Shown one piece after another: positions 1 to 8,482 of a stretch of 64,000 bases of DNA. Position 1 is the first letter of the stretch. Every line of letters begins with the position of its first letter. The stretch is from contig NZ_NEVS01000004.1 in NCBI RefSeq assembly GCF_002261215.1, positions 1,240,001-1,304,000 on the forward strand. Reading direction: 5' to 3'. Source of the stretch: Bordetella genomosp. 11 (GTDB lineage: Bacteria; Pseudomonadota; Gammaproteobacteria; Burkholderiales; Burkholderiaceae_B). The position numbers were made by a program, and so were the translations under genes. Below the pieces are notes generated by a model. It was not told the origin of the DNA. It worked only from the letters and a program-made list of their open reading frames with translations, and ran no database searches.

Positions 1-132
1 TATCCCGTAGGGCGATCGCGCGGCGCGGGTGGGGCCCGCGCGGCGGGCGCGGACGTTGGCGTAAAATTCCCCGCGTGCATCAGCACGCCGCGCATCGATA
101 CCAGATGCGCCGGATCGCTTTCGGAAAACTCG

Positions 133-903
133 ATGTCTTCGCCGCTGACAACAGCGCAGCTCGACACCTTGCGGGAGCAAGGTTTCGTTGTTGCCCGTGA
201 TTTCGTGCCGGACGCCCAGCGCGACGGCTTGCTCGCCCTGGCCCGGGCCCAGTTGGACCAGGCGGTCGCGCCGGTCGAATACGAGGCGGACCTGGCCTAT
301 CCCGGCGCGCCCGCCTCGCGGCAGGCCGAAGGCGGCGGGACGGTCCGGCGCCTGCTGGATGCCTATGCGCGCGATCCGCTGTTCGCCGCGTGGGCCACCG
401 ACGCCGCCGTGGCGGCATCCCTTCATCGCTATTTCGGCCAGGGCGCGGTGTTGTCACGCGCCCATCACAATTGCGTGATGACCAAGCATCCGCGCTTCGG
501 CAGCCTGACGGGCTGGCACCGCGACATCCGCTACTGGTCTTTCGACCGGGAGGATCTGGTTTCGACCTGGCTGGCGCTGGGAGAAGAAACCGCTCACAAC
601 GGCGGCCTCTGGCTGGTGCCGGGCTCGCATACCATGACGCTGGCGGCGGATCGCTTCGACGCGGCGCAATTCCTGCGCGAAGATCTGCCGGATAATGCCG
701 CGCTGATCGCCACGGCCGTATCGCCCGAACTGGCGCCGGGCGACGTTTTGTTTTTTCACTGTCGCACCCTGCACGCGGCCGGCCGCAATCAAAGCGACCG
801 GGTCAAGTTTTCGGTCGTCCATACCTATCACGCCGTGGATACCCATCCGGTGCCGGGCACCCGGTCGGCCGGGAAGCCGGAAGTTCCGCTGGACTCGCCC
901 TAG
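133..903 (+). CDS. Phytanoyl-CoA dioxygenase (PhyH) family protein
   Basis: 256 residues. It is a probable Fe(II)/2-oxoglutarate-dependent oxygenase of the PhyH family. The double-stranded beta-helix iron triad is visible as H129-R-D131 (in GWHRD) with a distal His at H214 (FFHCRTLHAAG), followed by a basic R223 that would hold 2-oxoglutarate. No signal peptide or membrane segment is seen, so it should be cytoplasmic. It stands alone: about 130 bases precede it in the window and 250 separate it from the next gene. The substrate cannot be told from sequence; PhyH members act on small lipids, amino acids and secondary metabolites. The family call is firm, the reaction is not. Confidence 0.8.
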   Translation: MSSPLTTAQLDTLREQGFVVARDFVPDAQRDGLLALARAQLDQAVAPVEYEADLAYPGAPASRQAEGGGTVRRLLDAYARDPLFAAWATDAAVAASLHRYFGQGAVLSRAHHNCVMTKHPRFGSLTGWHRDIRYWSFDREDLVSTWLALGEETAHNGGLWLVPGSHTMTLAADRFDAAQFLREDLPDNAALIATAVSPELAPGDVLFFHCRTLHAAGRNQSDRVKFSVVHTYHAVDTHPVPGTRSAGKPEVPLDSP

Positions 904-1153
904 CGGCTGCCCATCGCCGGGCCGAAGCAATTGAAACCTTCTCGCCGGCGGCATGTCTGTTATCTATAGCGCAACGCCGCCGCGACGCATGGATCGGCCG
1001 TAACCCGGGCGGGAACGCCGCGGGTCGGGTTCTGCCGGTCCGCCAGCGTCGTCCCCAGGCGGCGCGGCGCTCCGGGGGTGTGCTTCATTCCGAAACCGCG
1101 TCGCGCTTCGGGACGGATCACCTTGGGCAGTCATACCGTCATGAGTCCATATC

Positions 1154-3022
1154 ATGGTTTCAAATAGCGAAAAGCAGGATGGCAGTTCAACGCACGGCAA
1201 TGCGGGGTCTCCGGGTGCCACCCGGTCGGCGGATAGCCTCGATAGCGGCGGCAAAATATCGCCGGCCTCCCTGGCGGCCATGTTCCCCTCGGACGGGGCG
1301 CGCAAAATTTCGGCCTGGAGGCTGATCAAGCCTTACTGGATTTCCGAGGACCGCCACCGTGCCCGCGGCCTGCTGGCGTTGGTGGTGGCGTTGAACCTGG
1401 GGATTGTCTACGTCAACCTGCGCGTCAATACCTGGTACGCCACGTTCTATGATGCGTTGGACAAGCGCGATCTACCCGCATTCACGCATTTGATCCTGGT
1501 TTTCACCCTGCTTGCCTTCATTTTCATCGCGTTGAGCACCGTGCAGATCTATTTCCGGCAGATGCTCGAATTCCGCTGGCGGCAGTGGCTGACGGACGTC
1601 TACCTGCGCGAATGGCTGCTGAGCCGGTCGTATTACCGGATGGAGCGCGATCATATCGTCGACAACCCCGACCAGCGTATCGCGGAAGACTTGCGCAGCA
1701 TGGCGACCAATACCTTGGCGCTTTCGATCGACCTGATATCCACCATTGCCACGTTTTCGGTATTCGTCTCGCTGCTCTGGATGTTGTCCGGCGCGCTCGC
1801 GTTCGCCGTCTTCGGGCACCCCGTGCGGATCCCCGGCTATCTGGTCTGGGCGGCGATCGGCTACAGCATCCTGGGCTCTTTCGTGGTCCACAAGATCGCC
1901 CGGCGCCTCGTCGACGTGGGCTATCGCCAGCAGAAAGTGGAAGCCGATTTCCGCGTGCTGCTGGTGCGGGTGCGCGAGAACGCCGAGCAGATCGCCTTCT
2001 ACGATGGCGGTCCGGAAGAGGGCCGGCGCGCGCGAGCCGCGTTCGGCGCGGTGCGCAACAACTGGCGCGAGATCATGCGGTATACCAAGCGCCTGGTCTT
2101 CGCCAGTTCCATCTATGGCCAGATCGCCATTATCTTTCCCCTTGTCGCCGCCGCGCCGCGATACTTCGCCGGTGCCTTCACGATAGGGGTACTGATGCAG
2201 CTGAATAACGCATTCGGCCAGGTCAGCGGCGCCTGTTCCTGGTTTATCAATAGTTATGCCACGCTGGCGGACTGGCGCGCCACCATCAACCGTCTGCGCG
2301 AATTCAGCAAACGCATGGGTCAGGGCGACCCGGACCGCCTGTCGCGCGAACAGGGCGATGAGGTCTCGGCGCATGGGCTGCATATCTTCCGTCCCGACGG
2401 GCATGCCTTGGGGGTTCCGTCGACGTTCCGCGTGGCCCCCGGCGAACGCTGGCTGGTGCGCGGGCCGTCGGGCGCCGGCAAGAGTACCTTGCTGCGTACC
2501 CTGGCCGGATTGTGGCCGCACGCATCCGGCAACCTGGTCACGCCCTCCGGCCGCGATACGGGGGAGGGCGGCGAAGGCCGTACCGCCTTGTTCCTGCCGC
2601 AGTCGACCTATGTCCCGGACGGCACCTTGAAGCAAGCCGTCTGCTATCCCGACACGACCGATTCGCATAGCGACGCGGAGTGCGTCGAGGCACTGCGGCT
2701 GTGCCGGCTGGAGGCCTATGCGGATCAGCTGTACGTCACCGATGCATGGGCGCGCCGCTTGTCGCCGGGCGAGAAGCAGCGCCTGTCCTTCGCGCGCGCG
2801 CTGCTGCTCAAGCCGCGGTTCCTCTTCATGGACGAATCCACGTCGTCGCTGGATACCGATACCGAAAGGCATCTGTACGAAACGCTGCTGCAACGCCTGC
2901 CTCACGCGGCCATCATCAGCGTGGCCCACCGCGATACCTTGACGCGGTTCCATACGCACGAGATGCGTGTCGGGCCGCAAGCCGACGTCCGTCCGCTGGC
3001 GTTGGCGCCCGCCGGGACTTGA
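1154..3022 (+). CDS. SbmA/BacA-YddA-like ABC transporter, fused permease and ATPase
   Basis: 622 residues. The N-terminal half holds about six membrane segments of the ABC_membrane_2 type (shared with YddA, SbmA/BacA and peroxisomal ABCD proteins). The C-terminal half is a nucleotide-binding domain with Walker A GPSGAGKST near residues 437-445, signature LSPGEKQR near 536 and Walker B FLFMDE near 560. It probably works as a homodimer in the inner membrane; relatives move peptides, fatty acids or vitamin B12-like molecules. The first 45 residues are polar and low in complexity, so a later start such as the Met at residue 43 (MFPSDG) is possible; no strong ribosome site favours either. Its stop codon is immediately followed by the ATG of the kinase, so the two are probably co-transcribed. 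Confidence 0.85.
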   Translation: MVSNSEKQDGSSTHGNAGSPGATRSADSLDSGGKISPASLAAMFPSDGARKISAWRLIKPYWISEDRHRARGLLALVVALNLGIVYVNLRVNTWYATFYDALDKRDLPAFTHLILVFTLLAFIFIALSTVQIYFRQMLEFRWRQWLTDVYLREWLLSRSYYRMERDHIVDNPDQRIAEDLRSMATNTLALSIDLISTIATFSVFVSLLWMLSGALAFAVFGHPVRIPGYLVWAAIGYSILGSFVVHKIARRLVDVGYRQQKVEADFRVLLVRVRENAEQIAFYDGGPEEGRRARAAFGAVRNNWREIMRYTKRLVFASSIYGQIAIIFPLVAAAPRYFAGAFTIGVLMQLNNAFGQVSGACSWFINSYATLADWRATINRLREFSKRMGQGDPDRLSREQGDEVSAHGLHIFRPDGHALGVPSTFRVAPGERWLVRGPSGAGKSTLLRTLAGLWPHASGNLVTPSGRDTGEGGEGRTALFLPQSTYVPDGTLKQAVCYPDTTDSHSDAECVEALRLCRLEAYADQLYVTDAWARRLSPGEKQRLSFARALLLKPRFLFMDESTSSLDTDTERHLYETLLQRLPHAAIISVAHRDTLTRFHTHEMRVGPQADVRPLALAPAGT

Positions 3023-4837
3023 ATGGGCCAGGATTTCGTCATCGGGCCGGGGATGTTCTGGCGGGAGATCTTCCCGGGCCTGGTGCTGCTCGTCGCCACG
3101 GCCATCGGCGTGTCGCTGGGATATTGGCAATTGCGCCGGGAAGTGATGCGCCGGCGCGCCGTCGAGGCCCAGTTGCAGGCCGCGCGCGACCTGGCCGATA
3201 GCGCCACGCTGGCGAAGTCCACCTTCCTGGCGACGATGAGCCATGAAATCCGCACGCCGCTGAGCGGCATCATCGGCATGCTGGATCTTCTCATGCGCTC
3301 GGCCATGGGCCAGGAGCAGCGGCAAATGCTGCTGGCCGTCAATTCGGCGGCCAACTCGCTCTTGCAGATCCTGGACCAGGTGATGGACTTCTCCAAAATG
3401 GAGGCGAACCGCATGAGCCTGGAGTCGGTGCCGGTGGACCTGCGCGCCATGGTGCAGAGCGTGGTCATGGTCATGGGCGAACCGGCGCGCCGCCGTGGCG
3501 TGCAGACCCGCTGTGAAGTCGACGACGCCGTCAGTGCGGCCGTGCTGGGCGATCCGCTGCGCATCCGGCAGATCCTGACCAACCTGATCAGCAATGCGGC
3601 CAAGTTCACGGCACAGGGCGAGGTGTGCCTGACACTGACCGTGGATGCCGCCGATGCCGGACACCAGTCCTTGCGCTTCGTCGTGGCGGATACCGGCATT
3701 GGCATCCCCAGGGAAAAGCTCGCGCAGGTCATGGCGCCGTTCCGTCAGGCCGATACGTCGATCTCGCGCCACTATGGCGGCAGCGGCCTGGGCCTGTCGG
3801 TGTCCAGCCGGCTGGCCGCGCTGATGGGAGGCAAGCTCGTGCTGGACAGCGATCCGGGCAAGGGGACACGCGCAACGTTCCTGTGCCGGTTGCCGGTCGC
3901 GCGCTCGGAGCGGTTGCCGGCGACGCCCAAGGTGCGGCAATTGGCGCTGCCGGCGCCGTCCGCGCCTTGCCTGGACGGGTCCTGTCCCAGCCCGCGGGCC
4001 GACTATCGCGGTCCGCTCCTGCCGCCACGGCCCGCGGACGAATCGATGGCATGCGCCGACATCGCGGCCGACGCGCCGCGCTTGCTGGTGGTGGACGATC
4101 ACGCGATCAATCGCGATCTGATTCGCAGGCAGCTCGCCACGCTGGGTTATGCCTGCGATGTGCGGGGCGACGGGGCGGCCGCCCTGGAAGCGCTGAAAGC
4201 GGGCCGCTACGCCATGCTGCTGACGGACTGCCAGATGCCCGGAATGGGCGGCGCCGAACTGGTTACGGCCTGGCGGGAGCACGAGCGCCACGCCGCCGTC
4301 ATGACGCGCCTGCCCATTGCCATGGTGACCGCCAGGACCGACGGACATCCGGACGACGGTCCAAATGTCGACGCGCGCGTGCGCAAGCCGGTGACGCTGG
4401 ACCGCCTGCGTGCCGTGCTGCTGGATTGCCTGCCGCCCGATGCGGTGACCGCGGCGCTGGGCAACGGATCCGGGCAGGCACCGCGGCCGGCCGCCCATGC
4501 GGGGCTGGCGCTGCCCGTGCTGCGCCAACATTTCGGACGGGACGAAGCGGCGCTGCGCGACTTCCTGCAGGCGTCGCTGGCGGCCTTGCGGGCCGACCTG
4601 GTCCATGCCTTGTCCGATCTCTGCCCGCAGTGTTGCGAGCGCTACGCGGATTGGCTGCATCGGGCGCTGGGTGCGCTCAGCATGCTGGGGCACTGGCCCG
4701 TGGTGGACGAAGGCAACGCGCTAGAGGAAGCGTTGCGCGGGGCCCCCAACCTGAACCTTTTGCACGAGATGCTGCAGTTCCTGGAGCATTTCGCCCAGAC
4801 CGTCGAGGACATCGACCAGGAAGTCCGCGAACTCTGA
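3023..4837 (+). CDS. Hybrid sensor histidine kinase/response regulator, BvgS/EvgS type, without a periplasmic sensor
   Basis: 604 residues. Order: a short N-terminal tail, one membrane helix (about 16-35), a linker coiled coil (about 38-65), HisKA with phospho-acceptor H74 (FLATMSHEIRTPLSG), HATPase_c with the N-box near 186-194 and GGSGLGLS near 252, a receiver with D402 (LLTDCQMPGMGG), and a C-terminal HPt-like helical domain with H546. In that HPt motif the residue three after the His, normally Lys, is Leu (HRALGALSMLG). This is the BvgS-type phosphorelay order, but the periplasmic and PAS sensing domains are absent, so signal input is unclear. No response regulator gene lies beside it. 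The ATG follows the TGA of the ABC gene directly, which suggests translational coupling and a functional link with that exporter (inference). Confidence 0.85.
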   Translation: MGQDFVIGPGMFWREIFPGLVLLVATAIGVSLGYWQLRREVMRRRAVEAQLQAARDLADSATLAKSTFLATMSHEIRTPLSGIIGMLDLLMRSAMGQEQRQMLLAVNSAANSLLQILDQVMDFSKMEANRMSLESVPVDLRAMVQSVVMVMGEPARRRGVQTRCEVDDAVSAAVLGDPLRIRQILTNLISNAAKFTAQGEVCLTLTVDAADAGHQSLRFVVADTGIGIPREKLAQVMAPFRQADTSISRHYGGSGLGLSVSSRLAALMGGKLVLDSDPGKGTRATFLCRLPVARSERLPATPKVRQLALPAPSAPCLDGSCPSPRADYRGPLLPPRPADESMACADIAADAPRLLVVDDHAINRDLIRRQLATLGYACDVRGDGAAALEALKAGRYAMLLTDCQMPGMGGAELVTAWREHERHAAVMTRLPIAMVTARTDGHPDDGPNVDARVRKPVTLDRLRAVLLDCLPPDAVTAALGNGSGQAPRPAAHAGLALPVLRQHFGRDEAALRDFLQASLAALRADLVHALSDLCPQCCERYADWLHRALGALSMLGHWPVVDEGNALEEALRGAPNLNLLHEMLQFLEHFAQTVEDIDQEVREL

Positions 4838-4923
4838 TGGCGCCGCATGGCGGCCACGAGGCCGGATGGCTGGTGGCCGGGATCGCCGACGCCGCCTGGA
4901 CCGGCCTGTCCCCCGCGGACAGC

Positions 4924-6198
4924 TTAATAATGGGCGTCGTCGGCGGCCGCGCCGGCCAGTCCCGTCATCCTGTCCGGGACCTGGCTGATCGCCGATCCCG
5001 TCATCTCGATGACATGGAAGCCGCCATCCGGGCCTTGTATCCGGACGCGCAGCCGGCGCTGCGCATACGAATCCGCGCCGGTATGCAGCCAGGCGCGGGC
5101 CTTGTCGCGGTCATCCTCGTGCACGTTCGCCAGCCAGTCGGTCAGGGCGATGGATGCATCGGAGACAGGGATGCCCTGGGGAAGTTGCCCCAGCCAGTGC
5201 AGGCGCTGTTCCGCGCGGCGGTACTCCCACGCGACCTGGCCGCTGACGCGCAGGGCCGCTTCCAACTGCCGGGTCAGGGCAGCGGTGCGTTTCAGGGCCT
5301 GTTCGCGATCGGAGGACAGCGCCGAGGTCACCAGGCTCAGCAGCGCGGCGCAGCCCAGGAAACCCTGCACGGCCAATAGCGGCTCGCCGTCGAAATGCGC
5401 GATATTGGCGTAAGGGCCCATGCCGCTCAGCGTATAGGAGCCGGCGACCAGCGCCAGTCCGGCCACGATCAGCGTGCTGCCGAGGGCGCCCCAGGCCAGC
5501 GCGACGATGGCCACGAAAAGCAGCGGGCCATAGCTCATGCCGAATCCGTCGTGCCAGACGATGCGCGTGCCGCCCGGTGGATTATCGAAAACGATGGTCG
5601 TGCCGGCCAGCAGGGCGAAGGCCGCGACCAGTCCTATCCATAGGTGCAGCACATTCTGTTCGGCCAGCGCGCGCGGGCGGAAGTGCGCCCACGCCACGAT
5701 CATCGGCGTGGTGATCAGGCAACCGACGAAACCGGCGAGGCTCCATACATACCAGTGCTCGGCGGAAGCCGATGGATCGGCCGCGCGCAGGCCCAGGACG
5801 GCCAGTACGCCGCCGGCCACGCTGCCGGCGGAAAGCAGCACGATGAACCAGAGCGTGGCGGGCAGGGTGTTCAGCGAGGCAACCCCGCGCGTGCGCCACC
5901 GCCAGAGTGCCGCGACCGTGGCGCAGAACACCAGGTCGGTCAGCGCGAAGACCAGCGCGACGGGCAGCGTGCGCTGGCCGATCAGCATGCCGGTGGCGAT
6001 GTGCAGCAGCGCGGCCAGTGCCATCCATCCGGCCCAACGCCGCGCCGGATTCAGCATGAGGGCCGCCATGAGTACGCCGGCCGGCGGCCAGAACAGGGTG
6101 GAAAGCGTCGCTGCGTCGCGTTCGCGCATGCTGATGGCCGCCAGGCATACATATCCCAGCGAGAAGATCAGCAAACACAACACGCGGCGATGTGTCAT
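4924..6198 (-). CDS. MASE1-domain membrane sensor with a C-terminal PAS-like domain, no output domain
   Basis: 424 residues from the chosen start. About eight hydrophobic segments fill residues 5-290 in the pattern of MASE1, an integral membrane sensory domain; WPPAGVLMAALML near 40 is typical of the family. A short coiled coil leads into a PAS-like fold (about 310-420) that ends the protein at AAADDAHY. MASE1 is usually followed by GGDEF, EAL or kinase domains; none is here or in the next frame. It may signal through a partner or be a truncated relic. ATG codons at 6198 (chosen, just before the first helix), 6228 and 6237 are possible; none has a clear Shine-Dalgarno site. It is divergent from ggt. 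Confidence 0.7.
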   Translation of the reverse strand: MTHRRVLCLLIFSLGYVCLAAISMRERDAATLSTLFWPPAGVLMAALMLNPARRWAGWMALAALLHIATGMLIGQRTLPVALVFALTDLVFCATVAALWRWRTRGVASLNTLPATLWFIVLLSAGSVAGGVLAVLGLRAADPSASAEHWYVWSLAGFVGCLITTPMIVAWAHFRPRALAEQNVLHLWIGLVAAFALLAGTTIVFDNPPGGTRIVWHDGFGMSYGPLLFVAIVALAWGALGSTLIVAGLALVAGSYTLSGMGPYANIAHFDGEPLLAVQGFLGCAALLSLVTSALSSDREQALKRTAALTRQLEAALRVSGQVAWEYRRAEQRLHWLGQLPQGIPVSDASIALTDWLANVHEDDRDKARAWLHTGADSYAQRRLRVRIQGPDGGFHVIEMTGSAISQVPDRMTGLAGAAADDAHY

Positions 6199-6284
6199 GG
6201 CACCAGGGTAGGAAGGACTTCGAAACATCGGACGCATCTTACAATGGCCGCCGGGGAGTCAGACATCGATTGCAAAGGGATGGA

Positions 6285-8069
6285 ATGATGGCAATTCAGC
6301 GCTTTCGACACATCGCGGCCTGCGTGGCGACCGCCGCGCTATGGACCGGTTTGCTGCCGGCCGGCATGGCCGCATCGCGCCCTGCGGTCGAGGCGCGCAA
6401 TGGGATGGTCGTGACATCGCAATACCTCGCCTCGCAGGTGGGCGTCGATATTTTGAAAAATGGCGGCAACGCCATCGACGCGGCCGTCGCGGTGGGCTAT
6501 GCCCAGGCGGTGGTCAATCCCTGTTGCGGCAATATCGGTGGCGGCGGCTTCATGACGATCCATCTGGCCGACGGACGCGATACCTTCATCAACTTCCGCG
6601 AAACCGCGCCGGCCGGGGCATCGCGCGATATGTACCTGAACGCGAAGGGCGACCTGATCGAGGGGGCCAGCCTGTACGGCTACCGTGCGGTTGCCACGCC
6701 CGGCACCGTCCTGGGCATGGATACGGCGCTGCGCAAGTACGGCCGCCTGTCCCGCCAGGCCGTCATGGCGCCGGCCATCGCCCTGGCGCGCGACGGCTTC
6801 GTCCTGACGCGCGCGGACACCGACATCCTCGACACCAGCATCGCGATGTTCCGCCGCGACCCGGAAGCTGCCAAGGTCTTCCTGCGGCCCGATGGCACGC
6901 CCTTGCAGCCGGGCGACCGGCTGGTGCAGGCGGACCTGGCCCGCACGCTGCAGGCGATCGCCGACCACGGGCCGGATGCCTTCTATAAAGGGCGGATTCC
7001 GGCCGCCGTGGAGAAGGCGTCGACCCAAGGGGGCGGCGTGATCCGGGCGGCCGATTTCGCGGCCTACAGGATCACCGAAACCGCGCCCATCACCTGCAAC
7101 TACCGGGGTTATGTGTTCGTGTCGGCGCCGCCGCCCAGTTCGGGCGGCGCGACCTTGTGCGAAATCCTCAACATCCTGTCCGGCTACGATCTGCGCGCCA
7201 TGGGGTATGGATCGGCGCAATCCGTTCATGTGATGGTCGAGGCCATGCGGCACGCCTACATGGATCGCAATACCTACCTCGGCGACCCCGCTTTCGTGGA
7301 CAATCCGCTGGGACGCCTGCTGAGCAAGTCGTACGCCGCCGCGGTACGCGAGAAAATCGCGGGCGACCGCGCGACGCCGTCGGCGCAAGTCCAGCCCGGC
7401 ATGGCACCGCACGAAAAAACGGAGACCACGCATTACTCCATTGTCGACAAGGACGGCAATGCCGTCTCCACGACATATACGGTGAACGGCCGCTTCGGCG
7501 CCGGCGTGATCGCTCCCGGTACCGGCTTCTTCCTGAACGACGAGATGGACGACTTCACCACCAAGATCGGCGCGCAGAATCTGTTCGGGCTGGTACAGGG
7601 CGCCACCAATGCGATCGAGCCGGGCAAGCGGCCCCTGTCGTCCATGGCCCCGACGCTGGTGACGCGGGGCGGCAAGACCTACATGGTGCTGGGGTCGCCG
7701 GGCGGATCGCGCATCATCACGATCACGCTGGAAACGGCGATAAACGTCATCGACCACGGCATGGCGCCGCAGGAAGCCGTCGACGCGGCGCGCGTTCATC
7801 ACCAATGGCTGCCTGACGAGGTCTATTACGAGAAATACGGGTTGTCGCCCGACACGCTGAACATTCTGCGTGGCATGGGCTACAAAATGGTCGAACAGAC
7901 GCCCTGGGGCGCGGCCGAACTGGTGCTGGTGGGCCTGCCCGACGCGTCGCGCGGCCAGGGCGCGGCCAGCTCCGGCAACGATGCGTCGGTGTCGGGCGCG
8001 GTGCGCCCGGGCTATCTGTACGGCGCCAACGACGAACGCCGCCCGGCTGGGGCGGCACTGGGGTACTGA
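6285..8069 (+). CDS. ggt: Gamma-glutamyltransferase (glutathione hydrolase), periplasmic
   Basis: 594 residues. It cleaves the gamma-glutamyl bond of glutathione and related compounds and transfers the glutamyl group to water or amino acids. A signal peptide is visible (basic start, hydrophobic stretch, cleavage near GMAASRP), so the enzyme is exported. It is made as a proenzyme that cuts itself before the catalytic Thr; here this is T381 in TTHYSIVDKDGN, giving large and small subunits. Other family motifs are GGNAIDAAVA near the N terminus and PLSSMAPT in the small subunit. The open frame extends upstream to 6192, but the ATG at 6285 has AAAGGGA just before it and gives a proper signal peptide. 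Its TGA overlaps the slyX ATG (TGATG), so the two are coupled. Confidence 0.95.
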   Translation: MMAIQRFRHIAACVATAALWTGLLPAGMAASRPAVEARNGMVVTSQYLASQVGVDILKNGGNAIDAAVAVGYAQAVVNPCCGNIGGGGFMTIHLADGRDTFINFRETAPAGASRDMYLNAKGDLIEGASLYGYRAVATPGTVLGMDTALRKYGRLSRQAVMAPAIALARDGFVLTRADTDILDTSIAMFRRDPEAAKVFLRPDGTPLQPGDRLVQADLARTLQAIADHGPDAFYKGRIPAAVEKASTQGGGVIRAADFAAYRITETAPITCNYRGYVFVSAPPPSSGGATLCEILNILSGYDLRAMGYGSAQSVHVMVEAMRHAYMDRNTYLGDPAFVDNPLGRLLSKSYAAAVREKIAGDRATPSAQVQPGMAPHEKTETTHYSIVDKDGNAVSTTYTVNGRFGAGVIAPGTGFFLNDEMDDFTTKIGAQNLFGLVQGATNAIEPGKRPLSSMAPTLVTRGGKTYMVLGSPGGSRIITITLETAINVIDHGMAPQEAVDAARVHHQWLPDEVYYEKYGLSPDTLNILRGMGYKMVEQTPWGAAELVLVGLPDASRGQGAASSGNDASVSGAVRPGYLYGANDERRPAGAALGY

Positions 8070-8302
8070 TGGCCACGGAAGATACGCGCGAGGATCTGGC
8101 GCGCCGCGTCAAGGAACTGGAGATCAAGGCGGGCTTCGCCGAGGATTTGCTCGAACAGCTGAACCAGGCGGTGCACAGGCAGCAGGCGCAGATCGAAAAG
8201 CTGGCGCAGCGCATCGGCCAGCTACGCCAGCAGCTGGCGGACACGGACGAGGCCAAGGGGACGTTCCGCAGCCTGCGGGATGAAGTGCCACCGCATTACT
8301 GA
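8069..8302 (+). CDS. slyX: SlyX family protein
   Basis: 77 residues, the usual SlyX length. The sequence is one long amphipathic helix with heptad-like spacing (residues about 5-60) and then the family's C-terminal FRSLRDEVPPHY. SlyX proteins are small coiled-coil proteins of unknown function; in E. coli the gene lies next to slyD. Here it overlaps the end of ggt by TGATG and is presumably translated with it. There is no signal peptide. The identification rests on size, coiled-coil pattern and the PPHY-type terminus. Confidence 0.85.
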   Translation: MATEDTREDLARRVKELEIKAGFAEDLLEQLNQAVHRQQAQIEKLAQRIGQLRQQLADTDEAKGTFRSLRDEVPPHY

Positions 8303-8482
8303 CATCGCTTTGATGGAAGTTCCACGAGACGTGGGGCGGTTTGCGCGAATTTGCTGGCCGGCTTGCCGTGTTTCCACGGCGCGGCCCGCGCGCGCGCGGC
8401 ACCAGGTGGAACGAGATGGTCCGAGATAGTCCTAATAGCGCCGGAATGGTTATGCCCATTCCTGTCGTTATTCATCGGGCCC

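Noticed and set aside
1472..4693. A 1073-codon open frame on the minus strand
   Set aside because: It runs antisense to the ABC exporter and hybrid kinase, both with full conserved domains; its own translation is Gln/His/Arg-rich without any domain. Such shadows are common in high-GC DNA.
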